Assembly (NCBI RefSeq): GCF_003944705.1
Contig: NZ_RWIS01000009.1
Location: 62,001 to 126,000, forward strand
DNA from: Hymenobacter metallilatus
Lineage (GTDB): Bacteria; Bacteroidota; Bacteroidia; Cytophagales; Hymenobacteraceae
DNA: 64,000 nt
Direction: 5' to 3'
Both the position numbers and the translations under genes were made by a program. The notes under the pieces were generated by a model. That model had not been told where the DNA came from. It searched no databases and saw nothing but the letters and a program-made list of their open reading frames with translations. Below, in pieces: positions 16,439-24,788 of this stretch (the first letter of the stretch is position 1; each line of letters opens with the position of its first letter).

Positions 16439-17959
16439 TTGCTTCTCCTGATTTTTTCGCACGCCGCCGCCGGCTGGCTGGCCCTGCTGGGGGTAGCCGT
16501 GCCTTTGGCTATCTACCTGTGGAACCGCCGGCCGGGTCGGGTAGTGCGAGTGGGTAGCGTGCGGTGGCTGGAGGCTGCCGCCAACCGCCGTCTGCGTAAC
16601 CTGCGCCCCGAGCAGCTCCTGCTATTTTTGCTGCGGGCGGCCCTGGTGGCCCTGCTGGCACTGGCCGTAGCCGAGCCATTTCAGCTGCTGCCGCCGCCCC
16701 CGCTTCGGGGCCAGGTACTGCTGGCCCCCACCCTCACCGCCCCGGACCTGCTGCCGCTGCAGTCGGCGCTGGATTCTTTGCGGCAACAAGGCTACGAGCT
16801 ACGGCAGCTGCACGCCCGCCAGCCGGTAAGCGCCCCCCTACCCTGGTCGGGCCTGGGCCTCGGCGACACGACCAAGACAGTGCCCTTGCGGCCCGATTCG
16901 GTTCCGGTCCGCAACCTCTGGCACAGTGTACAAGCCGCGGCCGACTCTCTGCCCGGAAGGCCGTTGGTGGTAGTAGCCCCGCTCACGCTGGCGGCTTTTG
17001 CGGGCACCCGGGTACCGCTGCCCCCCCAGGTCCGGTGGCTGCCCCTGCCCCTACCCGATTCGAGCCGGCAGGTGGTAGCAGCCTGGCAGCCTCGGCCCGA
17101 CAGCCTGACTGTGCTGGTGGCTACCGGAACCGAGGCCGGAGTTCGGGTGCAGCTGGTTCGGCGGCGCTGGCCCTTTGCCGGAAGCACGCTGCGGGTAGCC
17201 CCCGGGGTTGAGGTGCGCACCAACGCGGCGCAGCAGCTCTTTGTTACCCAACAAGGCCGCGTGCAGCGGCTAGCCGTCATTCGCCGCCGCCCGCGCTGGC
17301 ACGTAAGCCCCGATGCCGCGCATACCGCTTCGGCCCGGGTGCTGGTGGCGGCCTTGCGGGCCGTGGGCGAAACGCTGCCGCTGCCGCCCCGCCTCACGGT
17401 TTCTGCCTCCCTGCCCCCCGATTCGGTGGAATGGCTATTCTGGCTCCGTGAGGGTCCGGCTCCTGTTATTTCCGGGGCACAAGTCTGGCAGGAGGCCTCT
17501 GCCGGCGCAGCGGTGTTTGCTACCCGTTTTCAGCCCCCCGGCCTGCCGCACCCAATACCGGTGCAGCGGCTCGATACCACTGCCCGGGCCGGCAGCACCC
17601 GGTGGTACACCGCCTCGGGCCACGCCTTACTCCAGGAGCAGCCCGCGGGCCAATACCGGCTCCGGACCCGCCTCGACCCGGCCTGGAGCGGCCTGGCCGA
17701 CAGTCCGGAATTGCCCGGGCTACTGTTGCCGCTGCTATTGCCTTCCTCCGGCCCGTCGCCCTCCCCGGATGTCCGCCCTCTGGCTATAGCTCAACTGCAA
17801 AGTGCCCGCCCGGCAACCCCTAACGGCCCCGCGGGCCAGGCTGCGCCGCGCCGGGCGCTGGCACCATGGCTGGTGCTGGTAGCCGGGCTGCTGTTTGCGG
17901 CCGAACGGCTGGTGGCCGCCCGCCGACCCGCAGCTTCCTCCTTATCCTCGCCGCAATGA
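16439..17959 (+). CDS. BatA-like membrane protein (aerotolerance-type N-terminus)
   Basis: A 506-residue protein whose first 80 residues are the BatA N-terminal domain: two membrane helices flanking PLAIYLWNRRPGRVVRVGSVRWL. The central 330 residues are Pro/Leu-rich with no clear MIDAS motif, and a last helix (WLVLVAGLLFAAERL) is near the C-terminus. No ATG is suitably placed; TTG at 16439 is the best start. Its stop overlaps the next start by 4 bp (ATGA), so the two are translationally coupled. BatA-type proteins work with MoxR and DUF58 in the membrane. Confidence 0.82.
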   Translation: MLLLIFSHAAAGWLALLGVAVPLAIYLWNRRPGRVVRVGSVRWLEAAANRRLRNLRPEQLLLFLLRAALVALLALAVAEPFQLLPPPPLRGQVLLAPTLTAPDLLPLQSALDSLRQQGYELRQLHARQPVSAPLPWSGLGLGDTTKTVPLRPDSVPVRNLWHSVQAAADSLPGRPLVVVAPLTLAAFAGTRVPLPPQVRWLPLPLPDSSRQVVAAWQPRPDSLTVLVATGTEAGVRVQLVRRRWPFAGSTLRVAPGVEVRTNAAQQLFVTQQGRVQRLAVIRRRPRWHVSPDAAHTASARVLVAALRAVGETLPLPPRLTVSASLPPDSVEWLFWLREGPAPVISGAQVWQEASAGAAVFATRFQPPGLPHPIPVQRLDTTARAGSTRWYTASGHALLQEQPAGQYRLRTRLDPAWSGLADSPELPGLLLPLLLPSSGPSPSPDVRPLAIAQLQSARPATPNGPAGQAAPRRALAPWLVLVAGLLFAAERLVAARRPAASSLSSPQ

Positions 17960-20235
17960 GCCCCCTGCTTGCTACTTCCGCCCCAACTGCTGAGCCGATT
18001 CGTAGGGCGGCCCGCGCCTGGGCAGGCCGCCGTACCGTAGTCCTGCTGTTGCCGGTGCTGGGGGTAGGCAGTGTGTTGGCGATGGCCGCGCTGGTGTGGC
18101 CCACGGCCCGCGTTGCCGTGGGTTGCCTGACGGGGGTACTGGCCGGAGTTGTCGGCTGGCTGCTCTGGCGCATCTGGCAGGAGCCGCTTTCTGGTATTGC
18201 GCGCCGCCTTAACCGCCAGCACCCGCAGCTGGAAGACAGCGCCGCGCTGCTGCTGCGCCCTACCCCCGAGCTAAACCTGCTGGAGCAGCTGCAACAGCAG
18301 CGGCTTCTGGCCCGGGTGCCGGAACTAGCGGCGGCGGGGCCGTTGCTCCCGGTCAGGTGGCGAACCGAAGCGGCGGCGCTGCTGGGGCTGCTGCTGCTGG
18401 CAGCAGGTATCGGATGGGGGCGGCCGGGCACTGCCCCAGCTGTTGCACCAACGGCGGCCCCCGTAGCCCTGCATTTTTCGGAAGAGCCGGCCCAACCGGC
18501 CGCCGCGCCGCGCATCCGGCAAACCCGGCTGCGGGTGCTACCGCCGGCCTACACCCGCCAGCCAGCGTTTAGCCCCGCTACGCCCTCGTTCCGCTGCCCG
18601 CAGGGCAGCCAAGTGCAGTGGTTGGTAACGGTGAGCCGGGCCACTCGCCAGGCCCCGGTACTGGAGCTGGGCGGCCGGCGCATTCCTCTGCAGCCGGTAC
18701 CCAATCAGCCCACCGAGTTTATGGTCAGCCAACCGCTGACGGCTACCACTCTGTACCGGCTGCGGCTGGGGGCGCAAACCTCCGACGATTATGCCATTGA
18801 GGTGCAGCCCGACCAAGCCCCTACCCTCCGGATTATCACCCCCAAAGCGTACACGCTGGTCGAGTTTGGCCGGCCGCCGCAGGTGAATATTCAGGCCCAG
18901 CTGCACGACGACTACGGCCTGACCCGTGCCCGGCTGGTGGCTACCATTGCCCAGGGCCAGGGCGAGGCCGTGAAGTTTCGGGAGGTGGTAACGGAGCTAA
19001 GCGCCGGCCTGGCGGGGCAGCCCAAGGCGGCTACGCTGCGCCCGGTACTGCACCTGCCCGCCCTGGGCCTTACCTACGGCGACGAGGTGTACTTCTACCT
19101 CCAGACCTGGGACAACCACCAGCAGGCCGCCCGCTCCGATACCTACCTGGTGCAGTGGGAAGATACCACCGTGCAGGAAAGCACGCTGGATGTTTCGCTG
19201 GGCGTGAATACGGCCCCGGCCTACTTCCGCAGTCAGCGCCAGATTATCATCGACACCGAAAAGCTGCTGGCTGAGCAGAAGCGCCTGACGGGGGCCGTGC
19301 TGCTGGACCGCTCCAACGGCATTGGCTTCGATCAGAAAGTATTGCGGATGCGCTACGGGAAGTTTCTGGGGGAAGAAGCCGATGAAACCATTGGCGCCGC
19401 TACCCGCCCGCCCGTAGCCGATGCCCCCGCCGAGGAGCCGGGCTTGGGCTCGGTGGTAGCAGAGGACCACACCGAAACCACCCCGGCCGCCCCCGAACAG
19501 CACTCCGCCGACGACGGCCACGACCACGGCGCCCCGCCCGTGGCCCCGGGCACCTCCGACCACGAGGCCCTCACGGCGGAGCTGATGGACCCCTACATCC
19601 ATCATCACGACGATGCCGAAACGGCCGATTTCCTGGAGCCCACGGTGAAGGCTAAGCTCCGGGCCGTACTGAGCGAAATGTGGGAGGCCGAGCTGCGCCT
19701 GCGTACTGGCCGCCCCCGGGAGGCCCTGCCCTACGAGTACCGCGCCCTGCGCCTGCTGAAACAGGTGCAGCAGCAAACCCGGGCCTACGTCAAGAAAGCC
19801 GGTTTTACGCCCCCTCCCATGCCCGAAGCCACCACCCGCCTCACCGGCGAGCTGGCCGGGGCCACCGCCCCCAGCCGCCGCCAGCAGCTGCCAGCCCCGG
19901 CCCGGCAGCCCACTATTCGGGCGGCGCTGGCCACGCTGGGGCAATACCAGCACACGGGCCGGGCAGCGGCGGGCAGCGCGGCGGCCCTGGAGCTGGCCGG
20001 GCAGGAGCTGGCGCGGGCGGCCCTGCGGCAGCCGGGTGCTTATCTGGGTGCCTTGCGGGAGCTGCGCCGGCTGGCATCCGGCATCCGGGCCGGGCAGCCT
20101 CCCCCGTCAGTGGATCTGGGCCGTATCGAGCGGGCCCTAACGGAGTTGCTACCGCCCCCATCCCCCGCGCCTACAGCCCGTCCCTTGCCCGGCAATCGGC
20201 TGAGCCGCCGGTATTTGCAGGAGTTAAGTCGCTGA
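17956..20235 (+). CDS. DUF4175 family membrane protein
   Basis: A 759-residue product from the ATG at 17956 that overlaps the previous stop. It has two or three N-terminal membrane helices (TVVLLLPVLGVGSVLAM, VAVGCLTGVLAGVVGWLLW, and AAALLGLLLLAAGIGW), periplasmic beta-rich domains (including RLRVLPPAYTR and a DDYGLTRARLVA segment typical of DUF4175), an acidic His-rich linker around residues 490-550 (DDGHDHGAP, HHHDDAET), and a helical C-terminus. DUF4175 proteins occur with MoxR-DUF58-BatA clusters. The His/Asp stretch could bind metal; that is inference. Confidence 0.78.
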   Translation: MSPLLATSAPTAEPIRRAARAWAGRRTVVLLLPVLGVGSVLAMAALVWPTARVAVGCLTGVLAGVVGWLLWRIWQEPLSGIARRLNRQHPQLEDSAALLLRPTPELNLLEQLQQQRLLARVPELAAAGPLLPVRWRTEAAALLGLLLLAAGIGWGRPGTAPAVAPTAAPVALHFSEEPAQPAAAPRIRQTRLRVLPPAYTRQPAFSPATPSFRCPQGSQVQWLVTVSRATRQAPVLELGGRRIPLQPVPNQPTEFMVSQPLTATTLYRLRLGAQTSDDYAIEVQPDQAPTLRIITPKAYTLVEFGRPPQVNIQAQLHDDYGLTRARLVATIAQGQGEAVKFREVVTELSAGLAGQPKAATLRPVLHLPALGLTYGDEVYFYLQTWDNHQQAARSDTYLVQWEDTTVQESTLDVSLGVNTAPAYFRSQRQIIIDTEKLLAEQKRLTGAVLLDRSNGIGFDQKVLRMRYGKFLGEEADETIGAATRPPVADAPAEEPGLGSVVAEDHTETTPAAPEQHSADDGHDHGAPPVAPGTSDHEALTAELMDPYIHHHDDAETADFLEPTVKAKLRAVLSEMWEAELRLRTGRPREALPYEYRALRLLKQVQQQTRAYVKKAGFTPPPMPEATTRLTGELAGATAPSRRQQLPAPARQPTIRAALATLGQYQHTGRAAAGSAAALELAGQELARAALRQPGAYLGALRELRRLASGIRAGQPPPSVDLGRIERALTELLPPPSPAPTARPLPGNRLSRRYLQELSR

Positions 20236-20263
20236 TTTTCTACTGTTCTCGTCCTCTTCTTTC

Positions 20264-22039
20264 ATGCTCTACGCTTTTGCCCTTACCCTGCTGCTGGCCA
20301 CCCTTCTGACGGTGCTGGCTTTCCGGCGGCCCGATGCCCGACGCCGGGCCTTGCGGGTGGCAGCCGGGCTGGCAGCGGCACTAGGGCTGGGGCTGATGGC
20401 GTTTCCTCCCTCCCATACTACCACGATACCCGCGCCGTCTACGGCAATTCTGCTCACCGCCTCGTATTCCCCCGATACGCTCCGGGACCTGCTGCGCCAG
20501 CTCGGCCCGGCCACTCCGGTCCGGCGCTACGGCCCAGCGGAGTCGGCCGATACCGCTGCCGTTGGTAGCCCGGCGGCCCTGCGGCAGCAGTTTCCGCGGC
20601 TTCGCACCTTGCATGTGCTGGGCCAGGGCCTGCCGCCCGCCGACCTGCCCGAGCTGGCGGGTCTGCGTCTGCTGCCCCACCAGGATGCCCCGTTGACCGG
20701 CTTTCAGCTGGCCAGCTGGCCCACCCAGCCCGAGCTGGGTCAGGCTTGGACTCTTGAAGGAAGCTTTCGGTCGGCCCAACCGGCACCGGTCTGGGTACGC
20801 CTCTACGCGGCCGGCGCCCCCCGCGACTCGGTTCGGCTGCCGACGGGCCGGGGGCTTTTCCGACTGCGCTTTACCCCCCGGGCCGAGGGCCGGGCCGTGT
20901 ACCGGCTGGAAGCCCGCGCCGAGAGTCGGCTGCTGGCCCGGGAGCTGGTACCGCTGGAAGTGCGGCCCACCCGCGTATTGCGCGTACTGGTGCTGGCCGC
21001 AGCTCCCTCGTTTGAAATTCGCTTTTTAAAAAACGAACTGGCCGCCCGTCAGCACGCCGTAGCCCTGCGTATTGGTCTGAGCCGGGGCCTCACCCAAACC
21101 GAGCTACTGAACCTACCGGCCTCGCTTAGCCTGAGCCGGCTCAGCCCGGAGCTGCTGGCTCGCTTTGAGGTGGTAATAGCCGATGCCGGAGCCCTCACCG
21201 CCCTGTCGCCCGCCGAAGGCCAGGCCCTGAGCCAAGCCGTACAGCGCGGCGGCTGCGGGGTGCTCCTGCTCGCCGATGCCGCCGCTATTCCCCGGTCTAT
21301 GCCCGGCGGGGCGGCTTTCCGGGTGTTGCCGCGGCCGGCCGCCGCCAGCACTCTGCCCATGGCTCTTTACTGGCTTGATGCCCCGCGGCCGGCTTCTGTG
21401 GTAGCGGCCGTGCTGCAACCCAACGCCCAGCTCCGGCCGCTGATTACCGGCCCGAACCAGCAGCTGGTAGCGGCCGGGCGGCGCGTGGGCCTGGGGCAGG
21501 TAGCCGCTACTACCGTCGCCGAAACCTTTCCCTGGCTTCTGCAACGGCAAACCGCGGCGTACACCGCCTACTGGGGCCATTTACTTTCGGCCATTCGCCC
21601 CGCCCAGGCTAGCGGTCCGGAACTCCGGCTGCTGACGCCCTACCCCCGGCCCAACGAGCCGCTGCAGCTCCGGGCCGAGGGCGCGGGGGCAGGTCCTTTC
21701 ACGGTAACCGGCCCCACCGGCCCCGGCACCACGGCCGCGACCCAGCAGGATGCCCGCATTCCGGAGTGGGCTACTGCTACCTACTGGCCGGCAGTAGCTG
21801 GTTGGCACGAAGCCCGATTGGGTGCCGCGCGGCAGTGGTTCTACGTGTTTGATTCCGCGGCCTGGCACTTGCCTCAACAGCAGGCTTGGTATGCGGCGGC
21901 GCAGCCCTACTCCATGCCGGTTGCCGGAGCTGCCGCTGGGGCCGCCGCCGGGGCGCAACACACTACCTGGCCACGGTGGGTGGGTCTGCTGGTATTTCTG
22001 GCGGGAGCCGGGCTGCTCTGGCTGGAAGAAAAGCTCTAA
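20264..22039 (+). CDS. Membrane-anchored GATase-like protein of the MoxR cluster
   Basis: A 591-residue protein with two N-terminal helices (LYAFALTLLLATLLTVLAF and a second at about 30-48) and one at the C-terminus (WVGLLVFLAGAGLLWL). Between them, VLRVLVLAAAPSFEIRFLKNEL followed by FEVVIADAGAL and GCGVLLLADA looks like the class I glutamine-amidotransferase-like domain of large membrane proteins in BatA/MoxR operons. No catalytic Cys-His-Glu triad is recognised with confidence. It closes the cluster; a terminator follows. Confidence 0.68.
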   Translation: MLYAFALTLLLATLLTVLAFRRPDARRRALRVAAGLAAALGLGLMAFPPSHTTTIPAPSTAILLTASYSPDTLRDLLRQLGPATPVRRYGPAESADTAAVGSPAALRQQFPRLRTLHVLGQGLPPADLPELAGLRLLPHQDAPLTGFQLASWPTQPELGQAWTLEGSFRSAQPAPVWVRLYAAGAPRDSVRLPTGRGLFRLRFTPRAEGRAVYRLEARAESRLLARELVPLEVRPTRVLRVLVLAAAPSFEIRFLKNELAARQHAVALRIGLSRGLTQTELLNLPASLSLSRLSPELLARFEVVIADAGALTALSPAEGQALSQAVQRGGCGVLLLADAAAIPRSMPGGAAFRVLPRPAAASTLPMALYWLDAPRPASVVAAVLQPNAQLRPLITGPNQQLVAAGRRVGLGQVAATTVAETFPWLLQRQTAAYTAYWGHLLSAIRPAQASGPELRLLTPYPRPNEPLQLRAEGAGAGPFTVTGPTGPGTTAATQQDARIPEWATATYWPAVAGWHEARLGAARQWFYVFDSAAWHLPQQQAWYAAAQPYSMPVAGAAAGAAAGAQHTTWPRWVGLLVFLAGAGLLWLEEKL

Positions 22040-22078
22040 GTCGAATAGCCGTATCTTCGGGCTGGTTTCGGGCAAAAA

Positions 22079-22114
22079 ATAACCCGGACTCCGCCGCAGC
22101 GAAATCCGGGTTAT
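22079..22114. terminator. Bidirectional terminator between convergent genes
   Basis: A 10-bp stem (ATAACCCGGA with TCCGGGTTAT) and an A-run on the left side, which is a T-run for the minus-strand lipoprotein. Confidence 0.75.
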
Positions 22115-22146
22115 CGTAAGCACAAGCCGGCTACACCGGCGCGTAA

Positions 22147-22395
22147 TTACTTGGCTTCGGTAGCCGTAGTGGTAGTGGTGGTAGCTTCCGTGGTGGTAGC
22201 AGCCGGAGCAGCAGTAGCAGCAGCAGCGGTGTCAGCAGCGGGAGCAGCAACCGTAGTATCGGTCGTAGCCGTAGTAGCTTCAGTCGAAGTAGCTTCGGTG
22301 GTAGTAGTGGTTTCTTCAGCTTTCTTCGACTCGCAAGAAGCGAGGGTAGCAGCGAAAACAACGGCCAGAGCGGATACCTTCAGGAGGTTCTTCAT
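22147..22395 (-). CDS. Small Thr/Ala-rich lipoprotein
   Basis: An 82-residue protein with a lipoprotein signal (MKNLLKVSALAVVFAATLASC) and a mature part made almost entirely of Thr, Ala and Glu (TTTTTEAT-type repeats). There is no folded domain. The DNA is a run of related GTAGTAGC-type triplets, so the length may vary between strains. Similar Thr-rich stalks follow the lipobox of the DUF4142 protein at 45670. It may be a spacer-like surface lipoprotein. Confidence 0.72.
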   Translation of the reverse strand: MKNLLKVSALAVVFAATLASCESKKAEETTTTTEATSTEATTATTDTTVAAPAADTAAAATAAPAATTTEATTTTTTATEAK

Positions 22396-22456
22396 TGTAC
22401 TAGTAGGTTTGAAATTTTTTTGTCCAAAAACGCCCTTGATACCTATATCCGGAAAT

Positions 22457-22496
22457 GGTAACCCAGTTTCTAAAAATATTTTTTTGGCGGGTTACC
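22457..22496. promoter_or_regulatory. Spaced 8-bp inverted repeat upstream of the sigma factor
   Basis: GGTAACCC (22457-22464) and GGGTTACC (22489-22496) flank a 24-base AT-rich spacer with CTAAAAATATTTTTTTGG, about 35-75 bp before the sigma factor start. GTAAC-type elements can be -35 boxes of ECF sigma factors, so this may be an operator or an autoregulated promoter. Motif-level evidence only. Confidence 0.35.
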
Positions 22497-22529
22497 CGGC
22501 CGCTCACCACGTATTAACCAACAAAGCGA

Positions 22530-23111
22530 ATGGGTAAGGGACAACCTTCCTTCACCGACGAGGAGTTTGTAGCGGCCATCCGCCGCGACGACGACCGGGC
22601 GCTGGCGCAGCTCTATCGGCTGCACTTCCCCATGATTTCGCACTATGTGCTGCAGAACAGCGGCACCGAGGACGAAGCCAAGGATGTGTACCAGGAGGGC
22701 GTAATGGTATTCTATGAAAAGGTGCGTGATGGTTCTTTAGAGCTGAGCTGCCAGATCAAAACCTACCTCTACGCCGTGTGCCGCCGCTTGTGGCTGAAAC
22801 GGCTCACCGATAAAACCCGCTTCGGCGGCCGCCTCGATGACCACGAGCCCTACCTCGAAACCGGCGCCGAAGCCGACCTCGAAGAAGCTGAGGAGCGGGA
22901 CCGGCGCCTCGGCACCATGGCCCAGGCCCTGGACCGCATCGGGGAGCCCTGCCGCTCGCTTTTAGAAGGATTTTACCTGCTCGACAAGTCGATGCAGCAG
23001 CTTACGGCTGAGTTTGGCTACACCAACGCCGACAACGCCAAGAATCAGAAATACAAGTGCTTGGTGCGCCTGAAAAAACTCTTTTTCAATCAGTACCAGG
23101 AGCTTATTTAG
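22530..23111 (+). CDS. ECF-like sigma-70 family RNA polymerase sigma factor
   Basis: A 193-residue protein with sigma region 2 (DDRALAQLYRLHFPMISHYV, EDEAKDVYQEGVMVFYEKV, then IKTYLYAVCRRLWLKRL) and a region 4-like C-terminus with LLDKSMQQLTAEFGYTNADNAKNQKYKC. The group is the Bacteroidota sigma-70 family that lacks region 3. The gene downstream encodes a membrane protein with an anti-sigma-like cytoplasmic part and a protease outside, so this sigma factor is probably held at the membrane and released in response to an envelope signal. Confidence 0.88.
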   Translation: MGKGQPSFTDEEFVAAIRRDDDRALAQLYRLHFPMISHYVLQNSGTEDEAKDVYQEGVMVFYEKVRDGSLELSCQIKTYLYAVCRRLWLKRLTDKTRFGGRLDDHEPYLETGAEADLEEAEERDRRLGTMAQALDRIGEPCRSLLEGFYLLDKSMQQLTAEFGYTNADNAKNQKYKCLVRLKKLFFNQYQELI

Positions 23112-23115
23112 ATAT

Positions 23116-23209
23116 GAGATGTAAGAAATGAGAACTGAGACGATGTTCGGCCACCGTAAGTGTCGCCTGAATATCCTCTTCCTTCTCGCTTCTCATCGTC
23201 TCACTTCTC
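23116..23209. repeat. Inverted word repeat between sigma factor and protease genes
   Basis: Left arm 23116-23145 with GAGA words (GAGAACTGAGACGATG) and right arm 23194-23209 (CATCGTCTCACTTCTC), pairing 15 of 16, with degenerate CTTCTCGCTTCTC words further out. The left arm begins a few bases after the sigma stop and the right arm ends 6 bp before the next ATG. Confidence 0.8.
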
Positions 23210-23215
23210 GAAGAC

Positions 23216-24406
23216 ATGAAAACTGAAGCCGACTATTACGCTCTGTTTGACGCCTACCGCTCCGGCGGGCTGGCTAAAGAGGAGCGCACCACCCTGGAGC
23301 ACCGCCTTGCCGCCGACCCCGAACTGGCCCGGCGTCTCCAGGAGTTTGAGGAACTGACGGGCACGCTCACGGCTTATGGCCGCCGGCTGGCCCTGCGCCG
23401 TAAGCTCCACGCCATCCATGCCGATATGGACGCTGAGCGGGCCGTACGCCTTACCCCCCTGGCCAAAGCGGCCGAGGAGGACGAGCGACTGGAGCAATTT
23501 GCCACGGGCCGGGCTCCACGGCCGGCATTGCGCATTTCGCGCACCGAGGAAAAGCTGCGCCAGTTCTGGCAGGGTCACCGGGCCACCATGATGGTAGCTG
23601 CCGCCGTGGCGGTGCTGGCTGTGTTTACCACTTTGCTGGGCATGGAAATGTATCGGGCCTCCCAGAAACCGTCGTTGTATGGCTATACGGTGCTGCGCCG
23701 CGAGGTGGAGCGCATCAAGCGTAACCAGCGCAGCATGAACCGCACCCTCAACCAGATGGATGCGCCCCAGCCCGACAAACTCAATCCTGGTAAGTTCAGC
23801 GGCACGGGCTTCGCCCTCACGGCTGATGGCTATCTGGTTACCAGCTACCACGTTATTCAGGGGGCCGACTCGCTGCTGATTGAGAGCCGGGAGCGGCAGC
23901 GGTACCGGGCCGAGCCGGTGTTCACCGACGTGGCCCACGACCTGGCAATTCTGCAGATTAAGGATAAAAGCTTTAAAGGCTTCGGCCGCCTGCCTTATGC
24001 ATTCAAGCGGGGGCAGTCGGAGTTGGGCGAGCGGGTGTACACGCTAGGCTACCCGCGCGAGGATTTGGTGTTCAACGACGGCTCTTTGAGTGCCCGCTCC
24101 GGCTTTGAGGGCGACACGGGATTCTACCAGATCAGCATTCCGGTAAACCCCGGCAACTCGGGTGGCCCGCTGCTGGATGATAAAGGCAACCTGATTGGTA
24201 TTATCAGCGGCCGGCAGATGGACGTGCAAAGCGCCGCATTTGCCACTAAGTCGTCGTACCTGATGCGGCTGGTTGATTCGCTGGGCACGGCCCACGCGGG
24301 TAAGCCCTACAACATGCCCCGCACCAACCTGCTTAGCGGCACTTCGCGGCCCCAGCAAATCCGTAAGCTTCAGGATTACGTGTTTGTTGTGAAGGTGTAC
24401 GAATAA
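23216..24406 (+). CDS. Transmembrane anti-sigma-like / trypsin-like protease fusion
   Basis: A 396-residue protein. Residues 1-110 look like the cytoplasmic part of Bacteroidota anti-sigma proteins (YRSGGLAKEERTTLEHRLAADPEL, the 'EY/G-L-EE-DPEL' pattern, then a helical stretch). A membrane helix lies at about 122-142, a short coiled coil at about 158-185 (REVERIKRNQRSMNRTLNQM), and a trypsin-like domain in the periplasm with His212 (TSYHVI), Asp242 (AHDLAIL) and Ser315 (NPGNSGGPL). There is no PDZ domain. It directly follows the sigma factor. The likely role is to sense an envelope condition through the protease domain; whether it cuts itself or another protein is unknown. Confidence 0.85.
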   Translation: MKTEADYYALFDAYRSGGLAKEERTTLEHRLAADPELARRLQEFEELTGTLTAYGRRLALRRKLHAIHADMDAERAVRLTPLAKAAEEDERLEQFATGRAPRPALRISRTEEKLRQFWQGHRATMMVAAAVAVLAVFTTLLGMEMYRASQKPSLYGYTVLRREVERIKRNQRSMNRTLNQMDAPQPDKLNPGKFSGTGFALTADGYLVTSYHVIQGADSLLIESRERQRYRAEPVFTDVAHDLAILQIKDKSFKGFGRLPYAFKRGQSELGERVYTLGYPREDLVFNDGSLSARSGFEGDTGFYQISIPVNPGNSGGPLLDDKGNLIGIISGRQMDVQSAAFATKSSYLMRLVDSLGTAHAGKPYNMPRTNLLSGTSRPQQIRKLQDYVFVVKVYE

Positions 24407-24431
24407 GCCTGGCTAGCAACACTAATACTTT

Positions 24432-24461
24432 AAAGCCCTGCCGGAAACGGCGGGGCTTTTT
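24432..24461 (+). terminator. Intrinsic terminator after the protease gene
   Basis: A 12-bp stem with one G-T pair (AAAGCCCTGCCG with CGGCGGGGCTTT), GAAA loop, and a T-run. Confidence 0.88.
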
Positions 24462-24788
24462 GCGTAGACTCCTCCCTTATTTTTCAGGTAAGCGCCCCGC
24501 TGTGAAGTAGAACACCCTAGTGGCTATAGCGCCGCACTATACCGGTGCTGGCACTGTTGCTCAGGTTGGTCAGTAACCCAGAGCGGGCGCACCGGCAAAG
24601 GAGTGGCAGCTTCAGGGAGCACCTTTCCCAGCATTAAGCCAAGAACTAGTTATAACTATTTGACAAACAGAGCCTACCTCCTGCTTATTGGCGGAAGTAG
24701 TTGGTGGCAGCTGTTGCTTTGCTTCCACTAAATGTGCTTCTTACCTCTCTCATTATTTTGCCTGCCTTCGACCTAACTCCTACCCTGC
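24462..24788. other. Gap without recognisable gene
   Basis: About 330 bases between a terminator and the DUF1800 gene. I see no coding frame with good start and codon use, no tRNA and no clear repeat. It probably holds the promoter of the DUF1800-DUF1501 pair. Confidence 0.5.

Noticed and set aside
24462..24788. Hidden tRNA or small RNA gene
   Set aside because: No cloverleaf or GGTTCGAATCC-like T-arm could be found in this or any other gap.
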